Assembly: GCA_001897295.1 (NCBI GenBank)
Contig: MKSN01000001.1
Coordinates: forward strand, 454,011 to 518,010
Reading direction: 5' to 3'
Length of the DNA: 64,000 nucleotides
From: Candidatus Saccharibacteria bacterium 49-20
GTDB taxonomy: Bacteria > Patescibacteriota > Saccharimonadia > Saccharimonadales > Saccharimonadaceae
In this document: in pieces, positions 17,358 to 24,073 of the stretch
Position numbering within the stretch: position 1 is the stretch's first letter
How the letters are laid out: the number at the start of each line of letters is the position of its first letter
Translations under genes and position numbers: made by a program
Notes under the pieces: generated by a model
Database searches by the model: none
Seen by the model: only the letters and a program-made list of their open reading frames with translations
Told to the model about the DNA's origin: nothing

Positions 17358-18734
17358 ATGGCGACAAAATTGCCCACAGTTGCGATTATTGGACGAGCGA
17401 ACGCAGGAAAAAGTTCGCTTTTTAATCGTTTCGTAAAATCAAAGCAAGCTATTGTCGCCCGCGAAGCGGGTACGACCCGTGACAACGTCCTTGGTAAGGT
17501 GAGCTACGGCGATCACCAGTTCTGGCTCGTCGATACCGCCGGCCTTAAAGACCCTAACGACGAGTTTGAAGCGTCTATTCAAGAGCAGATTACTGAAGCC
17601 GCCGAAGCAGCCGATGCAATCCTTGTGGTTGTCGACAGCACCGAATACGTCAGCGACGAAGACCGTATCGTTGCAAAGAAGGCACTCAAGAGTAAAAAGC
17701 CCGTCATTCTTCTGACCAACAAAGTCGACCTTGCAGGTAACCTTCCGATTGAGGAATTCCGCCGCCTTGGTATTAAAGAGATTATCCGCACCAGCGCCGA
17801 ACACACACAAGGTGTCGAAGAAACCCTTGAAGCACTCGCTGAGCTCCTTCCAGCTAAAACCGAGCGCGAAGAAACTGATGTGATTCGCGTATCACTAATC
17901 GGTCGCCCAAACGTAGGGAAGAGTAACCTATTTAACACCCTCGCCGGCAAGCAACAGGCCCTCGTTGCGAACATCGCAGGCACAACCCGTGATATTAACC
18001 GTGTACCACTCAAGTACAAGGGCCAAGCCATCGAACTCCTCGACACCGCTGGTGTCCGCCGCCAGGGTAAGCAAGAAGTAGGCATCGAAAAGTTTAGCGT
18101 CCTTCGCACCCTTCAAGCAATTGAAGAATCAGATATTTGTTTCCTTCTTATGGACGTCAACGAACTCAATACTCAGCTTGACCAACGCCTCGCAGGTATC
18201 ATTGACGAAGCAGGCAAGGGCCTTGTGGTCGTGATTAGTAAGTGGGACAGTGTCATGGGTAAGGACGCCTACACACGCGATGCGCTCGCACCAAAGATTT
18301 CGAGCACCTTCGATTTCGTCCCATGGGCACCGCTCATCTTCACAAGTTCGGTTACTGGTCAGAACGTCTCAAAACTGTTCGACCTTATTCTCGACATTCA
18401 CGAGCGCCGCACTCAAGAACTCAAAACTCGCCAGCTCAACGACCTTCTGCAAAAGACTGTCGCCAGCCACCCACCAGCAGGCCTCAAGAACACCCACCCG
18501 AAGCTTCGCTACATGGTACAGACCGACGTATCACCACCATGGTTCGTCATCTACGGATCAAACCTCAAGTTCCTCCACTGGAGCTACAAGCGTCACCTTG
18601 AACGCGTCATGCGTGAAAAGTTTGACTTCACTGGTACGGCAATCAAGTTTAGCTTCCGTGACGAAAAGCAAATCAAAGCCAACCGCGAAAAAGTGGCTAA
18701 GCAAACTGAAACATTCAGCTCAGAAGAAGAATAA
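17358..18734 (+). CDS. der: Ribosome assembly GTPase Der (EngA)
   Basis: 458 residues with two tandem Era-like GTPase domains and a C-terminal KH-like domain. Domain 1: GRANAGKSS (G1), DTAGL (G3), TNKVD (G4). Domain 2: GRPNVGKSN (G1), DTAGV (G3), ISKWD (G4). Acts in assembly of the 50S subunit; normal length. TAAAAT at about 17342-17347 lies 10 nt before the ATG, so the leader is only a few nucleotides. A strong hairpin follows and also serves the convergent gene. Confidence 0.97.
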   Translation: MATKLPTVAIIGRANAGKSSLFNRFVKSKQAIVAREAGTTRDNVLGKVSYGDHQFWLVDTAGLKDPNDEFEASIQEQITEAAEAADAILVVVDSTEYVSDEDRIVAKKALKSKKPVILLTNKVDLAGNLPIEEFRRLGIKEIIRTSAEHTQGVEETLEALAELLPAKTEREETDVIRVSLIGRPNVGKSNLFNTLAGKQQALVANIAGTTRDINRVPLKYKGQAIELLDTAGVRRQGKQEVGIEKFSVLRTLQAIEESDICFLLMDVNELNTQLDQRLAGIIDEAGKGLVVVISKWDSVMGKDAYTRDALAPKISSTFDFVPWAPLIFTSSVTGQNVSKLFDLILDIHERRTQELKTRQLNDLLQKTVASHPPAGLKNTHPKLRYMVQTDVSPPWFVIYGSNLKFLHWSYKRHLERVMREKFDFTGTAIKFSFRDEKQIKANREKVAKQTETFSSEEE

Positions 18735-18755
18735 TAAGCTCCTAAAAAGCAGAGA

Positions 18756-18778
18756 GACCCACCCCAAAGGGGTGGGTC
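18756..18778 (+). terminator. Bidirectional terminator between der and convergent cassette gene
   Basis: Perfect 10-bp stem GACCCACCCC/GGGGTGGGTC with loop AAA. In the minus direction it is followed by TCTCTGCTTTTT, giving a good terminator for the cassette gene at 18800-19249; in the plus direction the tail is short (TTCTCG). Confidence 0.8.
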
Positions 18779-18799
18779 TTCTCGAATGAGCTGAACGTG

Positions 18800-19249
18800 T
18801 CAGTCGGAAGCGGCCGAAACCAACTCCTGCTCGTCACGCGCACGCCCGAAGAGGGTCTTGCCGTTCGCGCGCAGCGCCTCCATGTACTCCTTCCAGCGGT
18901 CGTAGGCGACCATGACGGTTGCCGCCAGCACCATGAAAAGCCCGGCCCACGCGAACGTGATGGACAGCTGGTTCAGTATCTCCATACCCTCCACGAAGTA
19001 GAGCAGGAAGATAGTCCAGGCCATGAAGACCACCAGGTAGCCGACGAGTGAACGCATCTGGGCGCGGAAGTGACGCACCTGGATGACGCTCAGTGCGTCG
19101 ACTTCGGTTCGGGTAGCACGCAGGTGGGCACTCACCGAGTCTTCAGTCTCACGCGAAACACCGAAGATAGCGATCGAACGCATGACGGCGGCGACGAGCA
19201 TGACAGATGCTCCCGCGATCAGCACGATCGTGTACAGCATGATGTCCAT
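18800..19249 (-). CDS. Three-segment membrane protein of unknown function (GC-rich cassette)
   Basis: 149 residues with three hydrophobic segments (about 2-28, 65-87 and 95-119), a charged region between the first two and a charged C-terminus. No family recognised. Start at 19249 is preceded by AAAGGAG with a 5-nt gap; longer in-frame starts upstream have no ribosome site. High-GC codon choice contrasts with der and pth on either side. It is the only gene besides 5421-5657 on the minus strand in the first 34 kb and lies alone between its own promoter (19359-19331) and terminator. Confidence 0.75.
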   Translation of the reverse strand: MDIMLYTIVLIAGASVMLVAAVMRSIAIFGVSRETEDSVSAHLRATRTEVDALSVIQVRHFRAQMRSLVGYLVVFMAWTIFLLYFVEGMEILNQLSITFAWAGLFMVLAATVMVAYDRWKEYMEALRANGKTLFGRARDEQELVSAASD

Positions 19250-19330
19250 AGGGACTCCTTTGTTCATTCGAGGTACGAGCGATCCGCACCTCGAGGATTT
19301 TTGTTCGAGGGGATGTACTCTTGGTTGCAT

Positions 19331-19359
19331 ATTATAGCATAAAAGATATAAAAAAGCAA
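19331..19359 (-). promoter_or_regulatory. Promoter of the 18800-19249 cassette
   Basis: On the minus strand TTGCTT (19359-19354), 17-nt spacer ending in TGC, TATAAT (19336-19331). Leader of about 75 nt with a CCTCGA-containing inverted repeat before the Shine-Dalgarno. Confidence 0.8.
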
Positions 19360-19384
19360 TTGTCTGCTACAATAGACCCCAGTA

Positions 19385-19951
19385 ATGAAACTTATTTTCG
19401 CACAAGGTAACCCAGGGACGCAGTACGCGCGCACTCGCCATAATGTCGGGTTTATTATGCTTGATGCACTGGCAGACGCAGCGAAGGCACAGTGGAAACC
19501 CGAATCTAAGTACAAGGCCGAGGTTGCGGCTATTCAGCTTCAAGGCGAGAAGGTACTGCTCGTAAAGCCGACGACTTTCTATAACGAGACTGGCCTTGCT
19601 GCACGCGCGCTTGTCGACTTCTACAAGCTCACCCCGTCAGAAGACGTACTCGTGATTCATGACGAACTGGCGCTTCCTTTCGGGACTGTACGCATCCGCG
19701 AAAAGGGGAGCGATGCAGGCAATAACGGCATTAAAAGCCTCAACGCACACCTTGGCCCAGACTACGCACGTATTCGCATTGGTATCTGGAATGAACTGCG
19801 CGATCGCATGGACGACGCGGCGTTTGTGCTCAGTGTATTTAACAAAGACGAGCAGACCCATTTGGCTGAAAAAATCACCCCAACCGTGCTGACACTTATT
19901 GATAATTTCGTCGCGGGCACACTCGAGCCAGCCAGTCATAAATTGTCATAA
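19385..19951 (+). CDS. pth: Peptidyl-tRNA hydrolase
   Basis: 188 residues. Releases tRNA from peptidyl-tRNAs dropped by the ribosome. Motifs: QGNPGTQYARTRHNVGF with catalytic His in TRHN, KPTTFYNETG, and the HDELALPFGTVRIREKGSDAGNNGIKS region (the family's HDDLDLPxGxxRxKxGGGxGGHNGLKS with several substitutions). TACAAT ends 11 nt before the ATG, so a short-leader mRNA. Independent of the divergent cassette next to it. Confidence 0.95.
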   Translation: MKLIFAQGNPGTQYARTRHNVGFIMLDALADAAKAQWKPESKYKAEVAAIQLQGEKVLLVKPTTFYNETGLAARALVDFYKLTPSEDVLVIHDELALPFGTVRIREKGSDAGNNGIKSLNAHLGPDYARIRIGIWNELRDRMDDAAFVLSVFNKDEQTHLAEKITPTVLTLIDNFVAGTLEPASHKLS

Positions 19952-19970
19952 AATTATTTCATGTTTATGC

Positions 19971-19999
19971 TTGCAATACTGTAAAGTTTGTCGCATAAT
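19971..19999 (+). promoter_or_regulatory. Promoter of the 20104-20616 cassette
   Basis: TTGCAA (19971-19976), 17-nt spacer, CATAAT (19994-19999). The resulting leader is about 97 nt, with GATCGAGCTTGATC and CAAGCTCTTG-type inverted repeats. Confidence 0.65.
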
Positions 20000-20103
20000 T
20001 ACCCCTGTTTTCGATCGAGCTTGATCGTAAGACGGCAGTACTTCGTACCACCTCACCCTCAAGCTCTTGAAAAAGTAGCTTGACCAACCCCCGAAGGAAT
20101 TAC

Positions 20104-20616
20104 ATGGAACCAAACGAGGACGACCCCGGACTAGCCCCCGAGGTCATCTCACACGTCGTACCCGTAAGCGCTGACAAAGACCTCCGAGTCCGACTCATCA
20201 TCAACAAGGCGTTCGCGATCTACCAAGAGCTCCTGTGGTACGACCCGCACCGCAAGAACACCGAAGTTCGCTCGGTGCCAGAAGTCCTCCCCGAAAAGGT
20301 TCAGCCGAAGCGTCGTGGACTCTTCGTGCGCCAGCCTCGCACTCCTCAGCCCAAGCTCGAAGAGAAGCGGTGCTGGACCATCGGAAAGACCCTGTTCGAT
20401 GCGATGGCGCATATGCCCCAGCAGCTCTTCATTGCCTCGAACGGCATCCCGTACTGCTCGTTCGTCAAGCTGGGCAAGCCCACGCGCTACGAGCAGCTGA
20501 CTCCTGCGTTCCTGAACAGGCAGAGCGACTCCGTTCTGAACAGCATGCTCGCTGAGCTGCATGATGAACATCGGAGACTGCTCAAGAAACGCGCCAAGGG
20601 CAAGAAGGCCGCATAG
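20104..20616 (+). CDS. Hypothetical protein (GC-rich cassette)
   Basis: 170 residues, soluble, with basic central and C-terminal parts (QPKRRGLFVRQPRTPQPK; ends KKRAKGKKAA). No family recognised; the basic character would suit nucleic-acid binding, but this is a guess. Start ATG 20104 has AAGGAA 6 nt upstream; the TTG eight codons earlier has none. Codons favour CTC/CTG, AAG and GAG, unlike pth. One-gene unit with its own promoter and a terminator hairpin. Confidence 0.7.
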   Translation: MEPNEDDPGLAPEVISHVVPVSADKDLRVRLIINKAFAIYQELLWYDPHRKNTEVRSVPEVLPEKVQPKRRGLFVRQPRTPQPKLEEKRCWTIGKTLFDAMAHMPQQLFIASNGIPYCSFVKLGKPTRYEQLTPAFLNRQSDSVLNSMLAELHDEHRRLLKKRAKGKKAA

Positions 20617-20639
20617 GCTCGGAATCCTGGTCAAGCTAA

Positions 20640-20663
20640 AACCCCCGTCGAGAGACGGGGGTT
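20640..20663 (+). terminator. Terminator of the 20104-20616 cassette
   Basis: Perfect 10-bp stem AACCCCCGTC/GACGGGGGTT with GAGA tetraloop, tail GAAGCATTTTAT. Confidence 0.85.
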
Positions 20664-20690
20664 GAAGCATTTTATAGATATTTTTTGGCA

Positions 20691-20730
20691 ACAAAAAGGC
20701 GCCAGGTAAGGGTGGGCATCACCTGGCGCC
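20691..20730 (-). terminator. Terminator of the 385-nt RNA
   Basis: Perfect 10-bp stem GGCGCCAGGT/ACCTGGCGCC (20698-20707 with 20721-20730), 13-nt loop, then TTTTTGT in the minus direction. In the plus direction the tail is ATTTTG. Confidence 0.85.
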
Positions 20731-21075
20731 ATTTTGCCCTTTAACCCACCCAGATTTACTCAAGTGAAGCGTCGTCGATCTGCACTTGGCTAGATGCGCG
20801 CCTGGTTGAACCTCGCAGAGTCCCAACCACTACTGTATAGTCACCTCCGAGTAAATCTTTAAACGGGATCCAGTTCTCAATGAAAACTGGTGTTAAAGGG
20901 ATTAGTAAGCATGCAAAGCTGTCGAAGAATGAATTCTCAAGCCAGAAAAGTGGAGGGTAGGTACTTTAAAAGCGCCTTGCACACTACCTAACATTGGCAG
21001 TACTATAAATAGTAACTACCGTTAGAAATAGGGGGTATAAGGTGCTTGATAAGCAATTGCTCGCTGTATCAATCG
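20691..21075 (-). ncRNA. Probable structured non-coding RNA of about 385 nt, unassigned
   Basis: No protein frame explains this stretch. On the minus strand it lies between a consensus promoter and a strong terminator. It contains many helices: CTAAC...GTTAG plus inner pairs across 20988-21025 (about 17 bp with bulges); CCAGTT/AACTGG near 20870; AGATTTACTC (20752-20761) pairing with GAGTAAATCT (20849-20858) to close a branched domain; inside it GGTTG/CAACC (20804-20828) and CAAGTG/CACTTG (20761-20788). I could not find tmRNA, RNase P or SRP RNA signatures. Ends are inferred from promoter and terminator. Confidence 0.7.
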
Positions 21076-21081
21076 TTTGTC

Positions 21082-21110
21082 ATTATAGCACCTAGTTGAC
21101 GTCGTGTCAA
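21082..21110 (-). promoter_or_regulatory. Consensus promoter of the 385-nt RNA
   Basis: Minus strand: TTGACA (21110-21105), 17-nt spacer ending in TGC, TATAAT (21087-21082). A perfect match to the sigma-70 consensus with extended -10; predicted start about 21075. It is divergent from, and nearly abuts, the dprA -10 (TATTCT, 21115-21120). Confidence 0.88.
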
Positions 21111-21129
21111 TACTTATTCTAAGGTGTAC

Positions 21130-21990
21130 ATGAAATTAGGAAAAATCAATAGACAAAGTATAGGAATAAGCGGTTTCACCTCTGTATTGAATCGTTACGA
21201 GGGCATGCCAAAAGAGCTGTATATCGCAGGAGTGCTTCCAACCGAGCGTGCAGTCACCGTTGCGATTATAGGGTCACGGAAACCAACAGCTTACGGAAAA
21301 GAAGTCACCCACAGGCTCGCATACGAGCTTGCTAAAAGGGGAGTGATTATCGTGAGCGGCCTGGCGTACGGGGTCGATGCCATCGCCCACGAAGCGGCGC
21401 TCGAAGCAGGCGGCACCACAATCGCGGTCATGGCGAATGGGTTACATCGCGTATACCCGGTAGCTCACACACGCCTTGCGGAGCGCATCATCGCGAAGGG
21501 CGGTGCGCTTATTTCCGAGCAACCAGTGGGACTCGATGCGCATAAATATCACTTCCTCGCGCGAAACCGTATCGTTAGCGGACTCGCCGACGCCGTGATT
21601 GTGACCGAGGCAGCGCATCGAAGCGGAACATTCTCGACGGTATCCCACGCCATTACCCAGAACAAAGAGGTATTTGCAGTGCCGGGGCCCATTACAAGCC
21701 TACTGTCGGCTGGACCAAACCGATTACTCCAGGAAGGCGCGCACCTCGTGCTTACGTACGAAGACATCCTGAGTGTCATTGCACCCGACCTTCTTACCGA
21801 TACAAAGCAGCTCCCGCTCGGTTCGAGTCCGCTTGAAGTGCAAATCATCCAACAAATCCAGCAAGGCAACGCATCACTTGATGGCGTACTCTCCGCCGTT
21901 GACGCTTCCACAACCGAAATCCTTCAGTCCGTCACGGCCATGGAGCTTGCAGGTACACTTCGCGTCGTGGCGGGCCGGCTCTACCTTTGA
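21130..21990 (+). CDS. dprA: DNA processing protein DprA
   Basis: 286 residues. Single-strand DNA-binding protein that loads RecA during natural transformation. Rossmann-like core: GSRKPTAYGKEV, VSGLAYGVDAIAHEAAL, GGTTIAVMANGLHRVYPVAH, GGALISEQPVG, then FLARNRIVSGLADAVIVTEA and FAVPGPI. N-terminal part is shorter than in many DprA proteins. ATG 21130 chosen because TATTCT ends at 21120; GTG 21124 would be only 3 nt away. Together with the pilin gene at 26.5 kb it is consistent with DNA uptake. Its TGA stop (21988-21990) lies inside the -35 of the next cassette. Confidence 0.93.
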   Translation: MKLGKINRQSIGISGFTSVLNRYEGMPKELYIAGVLPTERAVTVAIIGSRKPTAYGKEVTHRLAYELAKRGVIIVSGLAYGVDAIAHEAALEAGGTTIAVMANGLHRVYPVAHTRLAERIIAKGGALISEQPVGLDAHKYHFLARNRIVSGLADAVIVTEAAHRSGTFSTVSHAITQNKEVFAVPGPITSLLSAGPNRLLQEGAHLVLTYEDILSVIAPDLLTDTKQLPLGSSPLEVQIIQQIQQGNASLDGVLSAVDASTTEILQSVTAMELAGTLRVVAGRLYL

Positions 21991-22015
21991 TTTTTTGTGC
22001 ATTTTATTCTATAAT
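21987..22015 (+). promoter_or_regulatory. Promoter of the 22083-22628 cassette, overlapping the dprA stop
   Basis: TTGATT (21987-21992), 17-nt spacer, TATAAT (22010-22015). The -35 contains the dprA stop codon. Leader of about 60 nt. Confidence 0.85.
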
Positions 22016-22082
22016 AAGTAAGCTCTTTCCGGACGGGAAGGGCGCAGAAAAGACATCCGCACACCCACTGAATCGAGGATTC

Positions 22083-22628
22083 ATGCACGAACAGTATGCG
22101 TATTTGTCGTCCACCGACTTCACGCGTATCGCAGCTGACCTGCTGCCGCTCCTCGACGCCGTCCTGGAGCACAGCGACACGCTGCGGCCCGAGATCGTCA
22201 AGGTCTACAGGCCGCACCCGCTGGCAAGGCGCCTGGCGTCAACCATCGTCCGCTCGCTTCCCGGCAAGATAGGGGAGCGCAGCTTCGGTGAGCGGCCGAT
22301 CAACGAGATGCTGGGTTACAGGTTCTCGGACCCCGATCACCCTGACATCGTCGGCGTGATCGTCGAGGCCGATGGACACATGTTCATCGCCACGCCGTAC
22401 CAGCCCATGCTGCGTCAGCCCTCCGAGCTGTACATCCTGCACGCCAAGCTGGAAGGCTACGTCGAGGTCTGCCTGGCCGGTGACATGGTCGGCACGGCAA
22501 CGATGGCCGCGGTCAACGTCGACAACGCGCGCTACGCGATCGAGCGTCTGCTGCCCGACGGGCACCAGATGAAGCGTCCCACGCGCAAGCCGGAAGATGC
22601 CTGCATCGACGGACGCACCCGCGTCTAA
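22083..22628 (+). CDS. Hypothetical protein (GC-rich cassette)
   Basis: 181 residues, soluble, acidic to neutral, no signal or membrane segment and no recognised family. The middle (about 60-145) looks like an alpha/beta domain (EMLGYRFSDPDHPDIVGVIV). ATG 22083 has GAGG just upstream. The frame is open to 21987 but that part is the promoter and leader. Codon use is strongly GC-rich (CTG, GAC, GTC). First of three consecutive one-gene cassettes between dprA and topA, each with promoter and terminator. Confidence 0.72.
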   Translation: MHEQYAYLSSTDFTRIAADLLPLLDAVLEHSDTLRPEIVKVYRPHPLARRLASTIVRSLPGKIGERSFGERPINEMLGYRFSDPDHPDIVGVIVEADGHMFIATPYQPMLRQPSELYILHAKLEGYVEVCLAGDMVGTATMAAVNVDNARYAIERLLPDGHQMKRPTRKPEDACIDGRTRV

Positions 22629-22691
22629 TCGCATCGACACACCCAGCACCCGCTGGATACCATGTCACCTCAAGTGGCGGAACTACCGTCC

Positions 22692-22715
22692 CGCCCTCAG
22701 CTCACGCTGGGGGCG
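22692..22715 (+). terminator. Terminator of the 22083-22628 cassette
   Basis: Ten-bp stem CGCCCTCAGC/GCTGGGGGCG (one T-G pair), loop TCAC, tail TCTTCATTTATTG; no continuous T run. The -35 of the next cassette begins 11 nt after the stem. Confidence 0.8.
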
Positions 22716-22726
22716 CTCTTCATTTA

Positions 22727-22755
22727 TTGACTTTTTATCATACTTATGCTATAAT
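22727..22755 (+). promoter_or_regulatory. Promoter of the 22832-23293 cassette
   Basis: TTGACT (22727-22732), 17-nt spacer ending in TGC, TATAAT (22750-22755). Differs from the promoter at 23356-23384 at only three spacer positions. The leader holds the 12-nt palindrome GTTCACGTGAAC within a longer CTCGA..TCGAG inverted repeat. Confidence 0.88.
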
Positions 22756-22831
22756 TCGCAAATCGTCAACCTCCGACCAATCCTCGAGGTTCACGTGAAC
22801 TTCGAGCCAATCAGTTAGGAACCCGATCGCC

Positions 22832-23293
22832 ATGATCGCACCCTTGCAAGACCGTCTCGCATCCATGTCCGACGACGACCAGCAGAAGTACATCGAGCGC
22901 CAGGTGCTGCTCGAGCAGCTGCTGCGCCAGTCCACGCTGCACGCAACCTTCGACAACCTCAGTCGCTACGACGAGGGCATCGTCGACCGCGGCGAGGACT
23001 CCATCGTCGAAGACACCGGAGTCGTCTTCCTCGGCGTCCACCGGACCGGCGGGGGAGGTGCACTGCACCTCGTCGTCTTCCGCGGACGAGTGTCCGGCAT
23101 GAGCAGCTTCGGCTGGATCGACCCGTCGGCACAGATGATGCAGATCCACCCCGTCGACGAGCTGGTCTTCAGCCTCACCGACGAGGAGTTCGATCGACTG
23201 TTCGCCATCAAGGCGGAGATGGACACCCGTCAGCGCCGCGAAGCACAGACGCAGCCCATCGACATCGTCGATGCCATCATCGTCGACGACTGA
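22832..23293 (+). CDS. Hypothetical protein (GC-rich cassette)
   Basis: 153 residues, acidic, soluble, not recognised. N-terminal 40 residues look helical (DDDQQKYIERQVLLEQLLRQ), the centre is Gly-rich beta-like (GVHRTGGGGALHLVVFRG), and the C-terminus is helical then acidic. ATG 22832 follows AGGA at an unusually wide gap of about 11 nt. Its N-terminal helix vaguely resembles that of the next cassette protein (both begin DRLxxM...Q), which together with the near-identical promoters hints at a common origin, but sequence identity is low by eye. Confidence 0.72.
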   Translation: MIAPLQDRLASMSDDDQQKYIERQVLLEQLLRQSTLHATFDNLSRYDEGIVDRGEDSIVEDTGVVFLGVHRTGGGGALHLVVFRGRVSGMSSFGWIDPSAQMMQIHPVDELVFSLTDEEFDRLFAIKAEMDTRQRREAQTQPIDIVDAIIVDD

Positions 23294-23318
23294 GGAGCCC
23301 AGCTCCCGGCTCGAAGTT

Positions 23319-23342
23319 GCCCACCCTGGAATACGGGTGGGC
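23319..23342 (+). terminator. Terminator of the 22832-23293 cassette
   Basis: Perfect 8-bp stem GCCCACCC/GGGTGGGC, 8-nt loop, tail GCTTCATAT without a T run. Confidence 0.8.
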
Positions 23343-23355
23343 GCTTCATATCTAA

Positions 23356-23384
23356 TTGACTTTTTATTGCACTTATGCTATAAT
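23356..23384 (+). promoter_or_regulatory. Promoter of the 23450-23899 cassette
   Basis: TTGACT (23356-23361), 17-nt spacer ending in TGC, TATAAT (23379-23384). Confidence 0.88.
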
Positions 23385-23449
23385 AAACAAACTAATCTCG
23401 CCCTACTTTCGAGATTACGAGATCTTCGACACAACCGAAAGGCACTATC

Positions 23450-23899
23450 ATGACATCATTGACCGCCACCCCGACAGACCGCCTACTTCTCAAGATGCAG
23501 GACCAGCTCGCGCAGTCCGACATCGAGAAGCTGCGCATGCTGCAGGGCGTCGCCAACCTGCTGACGACTCACCAGGAGTTCATTCACCTGAACGTCTCGC
23601 TCACCGGCGCCGCCTCGCACCTCAGGGTAGCGGATGGACCGTCGCCCTACATCGACGTCAACGTGACGGTCGAAGGCAAGCGGCTCATCATGATGCCGCT
23701 GAAGCTCAAGAGCCAGACGTACGGGCTGTTCGACCCTGACACCCGTGTCGCCGACATGGTGACACTGGACGACCTGGTCGACATGCTGACCCCGAGGGGT
23801 CTGGCGGCCTACGTGGGACGACTCAACCAGCACGCACACCTGCGCGCCGAGCACCGCGAGGTCGCACTCCCGGAGATGAAGCTGCCCAAGCGGTTGTGA
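23450..23899 (+). CDS. Hypothetical protein (GC-rich cassette)
   Basis: 149 residues, soluble, not recognised. N-terminal helix (residues about 8-45), then a beta-rich middle (IDVNVTVEGKRLIMMPLKLK) and a helical C-terminus. ATG 23450 has AAAGG at a gap of 8 nt. GC-rich codons throughout. Third of the three tandem cassettes; topA follows after its terminator. Confidence 0.72.
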   Translation: MTSLTATPTDRLLLKMQDQLAQSDIEKLRMLQGVANLLTTHQEFIHLNVSLTGAASHLRVADGPSPYIDVNVTVEGKRLIMMPLKLKSQTYGLFDPDTRVADMVTLDDLVDMLTPRGLAAYVGRLNQHAHLRAEHREVALPEMKLPKRL

Positions 23900-23911
23900 G
23901 AAATACTCGCA

Positions 23912-23943
23912 GGCCCGTCCTCTCACTACATAGAGGGCGGGCC
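23912..23943 (+). terminator. Terminator of the 23450-23899 cassette
   Basis: Twelve-bp stem GGCCCGTCCTCT/AGAGGGCGGGCC (one T-G pair), 8-nt loop, tail GCTTCATTTCC. Confidence 0.85.
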
Positions 23944-24073
23944 GCTTCATTTCCAAGGGGTTTTGCTTTACAAAGTATTGTGAAGTGGTGTACACTCCAC
24001 CGTTGTGCAAAGCACGTTGCAACGCACGGCAAACTTAAGCACTTATTTAGAACCCTTTAGTATACTTATATAT

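Noticed and set aside
20149-20694. 181-codon open frame antisense to the 20104-20616 cassette gene
   Set aside because: Would begin within the terminator region and has no promoter of its own; the plus frame has a ribosome site and terminator.
20691-21075. tmRNA, RNase P RNA or SRP RNA as identity of the 385-nt RNA
   Set aside because: No TTCGA-type T-arm with CCA end, no GAGGAAAGTC core, no GGAAG SRP loop on either strand; left unassigned.
24005-24073. N-terminal extension of topA
   Set aside because: TATACT ends at 24066 and the family start IVESPAKAK follows ATG 24074 directly.
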